Source: a bacterium (lineage in GTDB: Bacteria > Krumholzibacteriota > Krumholzibacteria > LZORAL124-64-63). Taken from it: DNA of 5,415 nucleotides. The DNA lies in NCBI GenBank assembly GCA_030592025.1, contig JAUUZX010000157.1, positions 1-5,415 of the forward strand, given 5' to 3'. Both the position numbers and the translations under genes were made by a program. Under the pieces are notes generated by a model. It was not told the DNA's origin. It saw only the letters and a program-made list of their open reading frames with translations, and ran no database searches. Below, piece by piece: positions 1 through 5,003 of the stretch (the first letter of the stretch is position 1; every line of letters starts with the position of its first letter).

Positions 1-1757
1 ATCCTCTCCTCCGCCTCGGCGATCTTCGCGTGGCGACGATTCTGCTCGTTCTTGCTCAGGGGCCGACGACCGTCGACGGCCACGGGGCGCGCCCGCTTCA
101 CGACACTACGGACCGCCGGCGTCGCTGCCGCCTTGTCCTCGCTCCGCCGCCGCACCCACTCGCCCCAGTTGCCCAGGAAGTGCCGCACCTGGCCGCCGGT
201 ATCCATGTCCGGAAAGACCACCAGCTTCTCGACGATCTTGTCCAGGAAACGCCGGTCGTGGGAGACGACAACGAGGGTGCCGGTGTACCGGGCCAGAGAG
301 GCTTCCAACGATTCGCAGCTGCGGATGTCCAGGTGGTTGGTGGGCTCGTCCAGCAGGAGGGTGTTGTGGCCCTCCTTGATGAGGCGCATGAGGGCGAGCC
401 GCCCGCGCTCGCCGCCCGACAGGCGCGCCACTTGCCGGTCGTACAGGTCCTCGCCGAAACCGAAGGCGCCCAGGACCGAGCGCAGTTCGCCGACGGTGGC
501 CAGCGGATCGACGGCGGCGATCTCCTGGATCACGGTGTTGTGGTCCGACACGCTCGCCAACTCCTGGTCGTAGAAACCCAGGTCCACGTTGTGCCCCACC
601 ACCACGCGGCCCCGGTCGGGCACGACGCGACCGGCAAGCATCTTGAGCAGGGTCGACTTGCCGCAGCCGTTGGGCCCGACGATGCCGAGGCGGTCGCCCT
701 TGGACACGTGGAGATCGAAGCCCGCCAGCAGCGTGCGCTCGCCGTAACTCTTGCCCAGGTCCATCGTCTCGAGCACGGATCCGCCGCTGGGGCGCACCGG
801 CTCGAGGGCGAAGCGCAGCAACCCCGGTTCGGCGCCGGGCCGCTCGAGGCGCTCCTCCTTGTCCATGAGCTTGCGCCGCGACTGGGCCTGCTTCGTCTTT
901 TGCCCCTCGATGTTGCGGCGGATGTACTCCTCGGTCTGGCGGAAGCGATTCTGCTGGCGCTGCCAGGCGGCGAGGTCCTGCTCGTAGCGCAGGCGGTGCT
1001 GCTGGTCGAAGAAGCTGTAGTTGCCGCTGTAGGAAACGAGGCGGCCCCGGCCCAGGTGCCAGGTGCGGGTGGTCACCCGGTCCAGGAAGTGCCGGTCATG
1101 GGAGACGATGACGCAGGCGGACCGGCTCTGCTCGAGCACGCCCTCGAGCCACTCGCAGGACGTCAGGTCCAGGTGGTTGGTGGGCTCGTCCAGGAGCAGC
1201 ACGTCGGCGTCGGCCAGGAGCACCGAGGCCAGGGCGGCCCGCCGACGCTCGCCACCACTGAGGCTGTCGACCGGTGTGCCCCAGGTGGACGACGGCAGGC
1301 CCACCCCGTGCAGCGCCGACTCGAGGCGGGCGCGCACGGTGTAGCCGTCCAAACGCTCGAACTCCTCCTGGAGGCGGCCCTGTTGGGTCACGAGATCGTC
1401 GTGCTCGGCGGCGGGCGCGTCGGCCAGGCGGTGGGCGACCTCGGCGAGTTGGGTTTCCAGTTCGCGCTCGCAGGCGAAGGCCGCGTCGGCCACCACGTCG
1501 AGGAGCCCCTCTCCCGGTCCCGCCTCCAGGGTCGAATCCTGGCGCAGGCTGCGGATGCTCACCCCGCCGGCCATCTGACGCGCGCCGCCCTGCAACTCGA
1601 GCTCGCCGGCGAGGGCGGACAGGAGCGTCGTCTTGCCCGTGCCGTTGGCCCCGACCAGGGAACAGCGAACCCCCGCATGCACGGCGACGTTCACGGCCCG
1701 CAGGATGGGCTCGCGGCCGTAGTCGAAACGGGCGTCCTGCAGGGCGATGAGGGACAC
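1..1757 (-). CDS. ABC-F family ATPase (duplicated ABC domains), 3' end cut by window edge
   Basis: A soluble ATPase with two ABC domains and no membrane segments, the layout of ABC-F proteins. Known members bind the ribosome near the E site and act in translation or ribosome-antibiotic protection. In 585 visible residues, domain 1 has Walker A GANGTGKT (36-43), signature LSGGERR (166-172), Walker B LLLDEPTNHLD (187-197, catalytic Glu191) and switch His220. Domain 2 has Walker A GPNGCGKS (361-368), signature LSGGERG (446-452), the same Walker B sequence (467-477, Glu471) and His500. Between them lies the basic, helical ABC-F linker (about 245-300), including RRNIEGQKTKQAQSRRK. After domain 2 a charged tail begins (SKNEQNRR near 568-575), as in members with a C-terminal coiled coil, and leaves the window. 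GTG at 1757 is the only conventional start after an in-frame TAG at about 1806-1808, and GGGAG lies 7 nt upstream. All ATPase residues are intact. The subfamily (Uup, EttA or a resistance type) cannot be assigned by eye. Confidence 0.95.
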   Translation of the reverse strand, partial: MSLIALQDARFDYGREPILRAVNVAVHAGVRCSLVGANGTGKTTLLSALAGELELQGGARQMAGGVSIRSLRQDSTLEAGPGEGLLDVVADAAFACERELETQLAEVAHRLADAPAAEHDDLVTQQGRLQEEFERLDGYTVRARLESALHGVGLPSSTWGTPVDSLSGGERRRAALASVLLADADVLLLDEPTNHLDLTSCEWLEGVLEQSRSACVIVSHDRHFLDRVTTRTWHLGRGRLVSYSGNYSFFDQQHRLRYEQDLAAWQRQQNRFRQTEEYIRRNIEGQKTKQAQSRRKLMDKEERLERPGAEPGLLRFALEPVRPSGGSVLETMDLGKSYGERTLLAGFDLHVSKGDRLGIVGPNGCGKSTLLKMLAGRVVPDRGRVVVGHNVDLGFYDQELASVSDHNTVIQEIAAVDPLATVGELRSVLGAFGFGEDLYDRQVARLSGGERGRLALMRLIKEGHNTLLLDEPTNHLDIRSCESLEASLARYTGTLVVVSHDRRFLDKIVEKLVVFPDMDTGGQVRHFLGNWGEWVRRRSEDKAAATPAVRSVVKRARPVAVDGRRPLSKNEQNRRHAKIAEAEER

Positions 1758-1764
1758 GTGGGCG

Positions 1765-1769
1765 CTCCC
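1765..1769 (-). promoter_or_regulatory. Shine-Dalgarno site fixing the GTG start of the ABC-F gene
   Basis: GGGAG on the minus strand, 7 nt before GTG 1757. GGAG is complementary to the CUCC core of the usual 16S anti-SD. No ATG, GTG or TTG occurs between this site and the upstream in-frame stop, so the site and the start support each other. No convincing sigma70 promoter is visible in the 69 nt between the terminator and the GTG, so the promoter for this gene is unresolved. Confidence 0.65.
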
Positions 1770-1826
1770 GCGGTCAGGGATCCTGGTGACGGCGACGACA
1801 CCAAGCTAGTTGATAGGTGGGCAAGA

Positions 1827-1856
1827 AAAAAGGCCCCGGACTCTGGGGGCCTTTTT
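1827..1856 (-). terminator. Rho-independent terminator after the AraC-type regulator
   Basis: A perfect 11-bp inverted repeat: AAAAAGGCCCC at 1827-1837 and GGGGCCTTTTT at 1846-1856, with an 8-nt loop. Read on the minus strand it starts 22 nt after the regulator's stop codon, and the stem is followed by a T-rich run (TTTTTTCTT). The A and T flanks make it symmetrical, so it could work in both directions, but no plus-strand gene needs it. It separates the regulator from the ABC-F gene. Confidence 0.9.
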
Positions 1857-1878
1857 CCGATGTCCGGTTCGACGTCGG

Positions 1879-2769
1879 CTAGTTCGCTACCTGCGGGCTC
1901 TTGCGGAATTTCAGCGGCGAGAGGCCGCAGCGATCCTTGAACGTCCGCGAGAAGTGGGCCAGGCTATTGAACCCGCACTTCTTGCTGATGTCCTCCACCG
2001 ACAGGTCAAACCGACGCAGCAGGCATTTGGCGTTCTCAACGCGCACCTGGATCAGGTAATCGCTGAAACTCATGCCGACTTCCGAACGGAACAGGTTCGA
2101 GAAGTAACCGGGGGACAGACTGACCATCTTGGCCATCTTGTCCCGGTTGATGTTCTCGTGATAATGGGCCAGCACGAACCGGCAAGCGTACTCCGCCCGG
2201 TAATCATGCAGGGCACTCGTTGCATGCACGGTCTCGCCATCTTCGCTCAGGAGTGCGATGTCAGGCAGGCTGTCCTGCCACAACTGGTCATTCCCCGGCA
2301 GGTTCGCCAGGGCCGGATCCAACGGCGCGCCTTCGGTCGACGGGTTGGCCCCGAGGAGTCCGTTGGCGGCCACGGCGGCCTGAGGCTGATGCCGTGCGAG
2401 GTGCTCGGCCACGAAATGGGCCGTGCGCACCACATTGTCCCGACGCGCGATGAGAACCGGCGCCTGTGTGCGATGCTCGAACGGAGCCAGGGCGGCTGGC
2501 AAGGCCGCCGGCGTCTCCGCCGCGTACACGAAAATGAACGCCGCCGAGGCCAGAGGCTCGACGCCGTCTCCTTGCGGCAAGCGCCGCATCAGGATCTGGG
2601 AACCGAAAAGGGCCAGGCAAAGCTCCGAAGGATTCGCCTCGGCCCGCGGGCAAAGGAACAGAATCTTCTGGCTCTCTTCCCTGCCCTGCACAATCCGCTT
2701 CGCGATCGTAGGAAACTCGATCACAAACCCGGCCCAGGATTCCTGCTGGACTTCAAAGCGTTCTTCCAC
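1879..2769 (-). CDS. AraC/XylS-family transcriptional regulator with an unusual N-terminal domain
   Basis: A 296-residue DNA-binding regulator. The C-terminal ~100 residues form the AraC double helix-turn-helix: HTH1 around 206-230 (DKMAKMVSLSPGYFSNLFRS) and HTH2 around 256-281 (LSVEDISKKCGFNSLAHFSR), followed by the family's CGLSPLKFRK ending. The N-terminal ~185 residues do not resemble the AraC cupin. Hydrophobic strands (KILFLCP 35-41, AAFIFVYAA 77-84, APVLIARR 103-110) alternate with likely helices, suggesting a Rossmann- or receiver-like fold. The acidic pair and phosphoacceptor Asp of true receivers are not evident, so its signal is unknown. Six cysteines are present (40, 51, 196, 249, 265, 281). 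I chose GTG 2769 because a G-run sits 6 nt upstream; an in-frame TTG at 2805 would add 12 residues but has no Shine-Dalgarno and would put the leader hairpin inside the gene. It has its own promoter and terminator, so it appears to be monocistronic. Targets are unknown. The 3' half is less GC-rich than the neighbouring genes. Confidence 0.9.
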   Translation of the reverse strand: MEERFEVQQESWAGFVIEFPTIAKRIVQGREESQKILFLCPRAEANPSELCLALFGSQILMRRLPQGDGVEPLASAAFIFVYAAETPAALPAALAPFEHRTQAPVLIARRDNVVRTAHFVAEHLARHQPQAAVAANGLLGANPSTEGAPLDPALANLPGNDQLWQDSLPDIALLSEDGETVHATSALHDYRAEYACRFVLAHYHENINRDKMAKMVSLSPGYFSNLFRSEVGMSFSDYLIQVRVENAKCLLRRFDLSVEDISKKCGFNSLAHFSRTFKDRCGLSPLKFRKSPQVAN

Positions 2770-2775
2770 GTTTAA

Positions 2776-2797
2776 CCCCCCAAGCTGACTTCTTGGG
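2776..2797 (-). promoter_or_regulatory. Shine-Dalgarno G-run overlapped by a small hairpin in the regulator's leader
   Basis: On the minus strand a GGGGGG run (2781-2776) lies 6 nt before GTG 2769. Five of its bases can pair with anti-SD CCUCC using one G-U pair. Just upstream, CCCAAG (2797-2792) and CTTGGG (2784-2779) form a 6-bp stem with a 7-nt loop, and the 3' arm shares three bases with the G-run. The overlap is visible in the sequence. That folding limits ribosome access is inferred, and the stem is short. Confidence 0.5.
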
Positions 2798-2847
2798 CAG
2801 CGCAAATGATGTAACTAAACGGCAAATTTAAGGATCTAACGTTGCTT

Positions 2848-2877
2848 ATCATACGATCTCGGTCCCACTTGTGTCTA
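2848..2877 (-). promoter_or_regulatory. Sigma70-like promoter for the AraC-type regulator
   Basis: On the minus strand TAGACA (2877-2872) matches the -35 consensus TTGACA at 5 of 6 positions, and TATGAT (2853-2848) matches the -10 consensus TATAAT at 5 of 6. The spacer is 18 nt. Transcription would start near 2841, giving a leader of about 70 nt before GTG 2769. It is the best promoter match I found in the window and lies in its AT-richest part. Confidence 0.6.
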
Positions 2878-2894
2878 TCAAAAAACAAAGACAA
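2869..2894. promoter_or_regulatory. Imperfect inverted repeat covering the regulator's -35 element
   Basis: On the plus strand TGTCT (2872-2876) and AGACA (2889-2893) are inverted about a 12-nt spacer. Outer bases partly extend the match (TTGTGTCT at 2869-2876 against AGACAA at 2889-2894, with a two-base offset). The left arm is the -35 hexamer itself. An operator at this place could allow repression or autoregulation, but AraC proteins usually bind direct repeats and the arms are short, so this is a weak call. Confidence 0.25.
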
Positions 2895-3052
2895 TTAACC
2901 TATTCTTGTTGAGGGGGTCGTCGCAGAACCTTGTTAGTCCGTGACTTGATTTTTGTTGCTGTAAATTCAGTCCCCGGAGAGGCCAACCCCAACCTCGAAA
3001 ACTTCCTGTATCCTATGCCCGCAAACGTCAAATACCTAAGTGAATTGGATAT

Positions 3053-4882
3053 TCAGCGAACAAACACGATCCGGCGGGTCACGCTCCAGTCGTCGAGCTG
3101 CAGCTTGCAGAAATAGGCGCCCGACGCAACCTTGCGGCCGTAGGCGTCGGTGCCGTTCCAGCGCACCGTGATCTCGCCCGATGCCTGCGAACCCTCGTGG
3201 AGAGTTGCCAATTCCTGCCCGTTGATGCTGTACACCTTCACCGAAATGCGTGGCTCGCCGGCGTTCCAGGGGACCGCAGCCTGCAGATCCAGGTTTGCCG
3301 GGCGGTCCTTTGCTTCGTCCCACACGAAGGCCTCGCCCATGGTGGTGGGCACGCGCAAACGGAAGTTGATGGTGTCATGGAACGGGTTGGGCCAACCCCG
3401 CAGCAATTCGGGCGACAACTCCAGCGGTTGCCGGGTGGCTTCCCGCGCGATCGCCGCGGCCTCGGGGTCGGCCACAAGCGCGGCGGTTCCCGAGGAAGCC
3501 TGGGCCAGGGCCACGGCGGAGCGGACCGGATCGCCCGGGGCGGGTTCCACGGTCAACTCCACGGTGGCGGTGCGCCCGTCCAGGGACCGGAGGGTCAGCT
3601 TGGTCGTGTCGGCGCTCCGGGTGAGGATCCGCAACAACTCCGCAGACGGCTTGCGGAACCGGAATTCAAGGGTTCCCGTGGCGTCGTGCCGGTCGAGCCC
3701 CGCCAGCTTTGTGTAGGGGCTGACGCTGTCCCGCGCGAGGCGCTCCGGAGCCGTTGTCGACCAGGGCAGGCTGGTCTCCTGGCCCTCGTCGGGGATCCAG
3801 GTGATGCGGTCGGGGGCTCCCAGGGGGCGGGAGCCGAGACTGAACAGGTCCGGGTCGTACAGGCCACAACGGCCGGGCTTCACGTCCACGGTCAGAACCA
3901 GGCTTCTGCTGCGGTCGAGGCGCCAACGAAAATCCGAGGGCCTGGCGCCGCGGCACACGGAACACGTCGGCACGACGATCCAGGGTACCCGCCGGCCATC
4001 CACCGGATCGGTCACACCGTCACGCACGACCTGCGCCTCGGTGAGGGCCCGCACGAGGCCCAACCATGAATCCGCTGCGCAGACGGCCATCGCCACCGGC
4101 TGTTCGCCCAGTTGGATATCGAGAGCCTGGCCGTCGAGAACCGAGCGTCCGCCACCGGTGCGGGTCGGGTCGTCCAGGAGGGCGACACCCACCCAGCGGG
4201 CCGGAGACGCCGGACCCTCCACCCGGGTCACGAAGGCGTGGGCGCCCCGTTCCGAAGACACGCCCGTGACGCGGTGCCGCAGGGCGCGCACGTTCACCTC
4301 GACCCAGTCCGAACCATCGGAGGTGACGCGCCAGGATCCGGTCACGCCCTCGAGGGCGGCAAAGACGGTGGTCCGCAGATGGGCGTGGCCCCAGTGGTAG
4401 AACTCGGCCCGGCCGCCGTCAGGCCTCGTCGTGGCCACCATGGCGTCACCGATGGCGGCGTAGTCCTCGTCGATGCGACCGTCGCCGTCGTTGTCGCGAC
4501 CATCGAGACGGTCCTCGTCGACGCGGCCGTCGTCATCGTCGTCGGCCCGGGCGGCGAAACCCCGGTGCCCATTCTCCTCGCCGTCGGCCGAACGGCCCAC
4601 GAAGGCCACTCCCTCGCCTGGTCGATGCCGGCGCGATGGCGTGAACACGCCCATGACGACCTGGGCGCCCGTGGCGCCGTCCCGGATGACGAGCGACCCG
4701 TCGTCGGCGATCTCACCGGTGAGCCCGGTCGTGAGTTCGAAGGTGGAGAGTATGTGGACGGGTTCGGCCATGGCCGGGCGCAGGGCGGACGGGCCCGGCG
4801 TCATCCCGAGAAGGATGGCGACGAAGATCCCCGCGGCAAAAACCAGGGAACCCAGCCGGTGTTGTGGGCGACCGATCTTCAT
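3053..4882 (-). CDS. Secreted protein of unknown function with acidic calcium-loop-like repeats and a FlgD/T9SS-like C-terminal domain
   Basis: A 609-residue exported protein; I do not recognise a named family. Residues 1-39 form a signal peptide: basic start, hydrophobic LVFAAGIFVAILLGM (13-27) and an AMA cleavage site at 37-39. Two acidic loops follow, DDDDDGRVDED (114-124) and DNDGDGRIDED (130-140), resembling EF-hand or thrombospondin type 3 calcium-binding loops, then YAAIGDAM. The central part (about 150-480) looks beta-rich, has a CSVC pair (307-310) and shows no catalytic motif. Residues 498-609 resemble the FlgD Ig-like or type 9 sorting fold: PNPF (498-501), INFRLRVP, ISVKVYSINGQ (546-556), WNGTDAYGRKVASGAY (575-590), ending TRRIVFVR. 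About 35 residues (512-545) interrupt the usual run from the first strand to the VKVYSINGQ strand. In known families this domain directs surface delivery or anchoring; that it does so here is inferred. ATG is the only start after an in-frame TGA at 4916-4918, and no Shine-Dalgarno precedes it. A structural or calcium-dependent surface role is possible but unproven. Confidence 0.88.
   Translation of the reverse strand: MKIGRPQHRLGSLVFAAGIFVAILLGMTPGPSALRPAMAEPVHILSTFELTTGLTGEIADDGSLVIRDGATGAQVVMGVFTPSRRHRPGEGVAFVGRSADGEENGHRGFAARADDDDDGRVDEDRLDGRDNDGDGRIDEDYAAIGDAMVATTRPDGGRAEFYHWGHAHLRTTVFAALEGVTGSWRVTSDGSDWVEVNVRALRHRVTGVSSERGAHAFVTRVEGPASPARWVGVALLDDPTRTGGGRSVLDGQALDIQLGEQPVAMAVCAADSWLGLVRALTEAQVVRDGVTDPVDGRRVPWIVVPTCSVCRGARPSDFRWRLDRSRSLVLTVDVKPGRCGLYDPDLFSLGSRPLGAPDRITWIPDEGQETSLPWSTTAPERLARDSVSPYTKLAGLDRHDATGTLEFRFRKPSAELLRILTRSADTTKLTLRSLDGRTATVELTVEPAPGDPVRSAVALAQASSGTAALVADPEAAAIAREATRQPLELSPELLRGWPNPFHDTINFRLRVPTTMGEAFVWDEAKDRPANLDLQAAVPWNAGEPRISVKVYSINGQELATLHEGSQASGEITVRWNGTDAYGRKVASGAYFCKLQLDDWSVTRRIVFVR
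4460..4543 (-). repeat. Two tandem acidic Dx(D/N)xDG loop repeats in the secreted protein
   Basis: Codes for residues 114-141 of the secreted protein. Two copies of the pattern D-x-D-x-D-G-R-(V/I)-D-E-D start 16 residues apart. Aspartates at loop positions 1, 3 and 5, Gly at 6 and a hydrophobic residue at 8 fit the EF-hand loop, but position 12 is not Glu, which is closer to thrombospondin type 3 or dockerin-type loops. Calcium binding follows from family knowledge and is not shown here. The underlying DNA is rich in GTC/CTC-type triplets. Confidence 0.7.
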
Positions 4883-4889
4883 GGGCGTG

Positions 4890-4919
4890 ATACTAGGCCG
4901 GTCCGGGGTCGGGAATCAA
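4890..4919 (-). promoter_or_regulatory. Candidate promoter giving a leaderless mRNA for the secreted protein
   Basis: On the minus strand TTGATT (4919-4914, 4 of 6 matches to TTGACA) and TAGTAT (4895-4890, 4 of 6 matches to TATAAT) are separated by 18 nt, the same spacing as the regulator's promoter. Only 7 nt separate the -10 element from ATG 4882, so transcription would start at or next to the ATG. The lack of any Shine-Dalgarno fits this. The hexamer matches are moderate and could arise by chance. Confidence 0.4.
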
Positions 4920-4952
4920 CCCCCCGGGGAATATTCGCCCCTGCGCACGCCT

Positions 4953-4986
4953 GGGGCGCGATCGCGGGGCAAATGGGGCGACGGGG
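4953..4986 (+). other. Possible G-quadruplex motif with a palindromic first loop
   Basis: Four GGGG runs on the plus strand, at 4953-4956, 4966-4969, 4975-4978 and 4983-4986, with loops of 9, 5 and 4 nt. The 9-nt loop lies in the palindrome CGCGATCGCG (4957-4966), which could itself fold. The plus strand is the template for the flanking minus-strand genes. The first loop exceeds the strict 1-7 nt rule, so folding is possible but not assured. Confidence 0.4.
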
Positions 4987-5003
4987 CCGCCCTGCCGGCG
5001 GCC
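4985..5003 (-). terminator. GC stem-loop at the gyrA stop codon, without a T-tract
   Basis: Arms 4985-4991 and 4997-5003 form a 7-bp all-GC stem with a 5-nt loop. On the minus strand the 5' arm begins with the last base of the gyrA TAG codon. No run of T follows; C-rich sequence does. It may protect the 3' end or help factor-dependent termination, but it does not meet the criteria for an intrinsic terminator. Confidence 0.3.

Larger units (their letters stand above)
2770..3052. other. AT-richer intergenic region between the secreted-protein gene and the regulator
   Basis: 283 bp with 42-48% G+C in the three lines counted, well below the flanking genes. It holds the regulator's promoter, inverted repeat and leader hairpin in its lower half. 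Its upper part (about 2900-3052) follows the stop codon of the secreted-protein gene. I see no hairpin with a T-tract there, no RNA gene and no credible coding region, so the end of that transcript is unassigned. Confidence 0.6.

Noticed and set aside
30..1940. Very long plus-strand open frame (636 codons) antisense to the ABC-F gene
   Set aside because: It mirrors a gene with both ATPase domains intact. Its product is a His-, Val- and Gln-rich sequence with no domain, and long antisense frames are expected in GC-rich genes. It also runs through the terminator into the regulator.
1810..2775. Plus-strand open frame of 321 codons opposite the AraC-type regulator
   Set aside because: It covers the same DNA as a clear HTH protein, its translation has no recognisable domain, and it passes through the terminator hairpin.
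2983..2994. GGTTGGGGTTGG on the minus strand as a two-tier quadruplex
   Set aside because: Only 12 nt with no central loop between the middle G pairs; too weak to claim as a structure or a terminator.
2931..3116. 61-codon plus-strand frame in the intergenic region starting with TTG
   Set aside because: No well-placed Shine-Dalgarno (the GAGGGGG upstream is too far away), it overlaps the 3' end of the secreted-protein gene, and it shows no motif.
3197..4069. Plus-strand open frame of 290 codons opposite the secreted protein
   Set aside because: Low-complexity Gly/Arg/His-rich translation, antisense to a protein with a signal peptide and a recognisable C-terminal domain; a codon-bias shadow.
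4957..4966. CGCGATCGCG palindrome containing GCGATCGC, the HIP1 element of cyanobacteria
   Set aside because: I noted only this copy, and the genes do not suggest a cyanobacterium; a chance palindrome in GC-rich DNA is enough, apart from its place in the G-tract.
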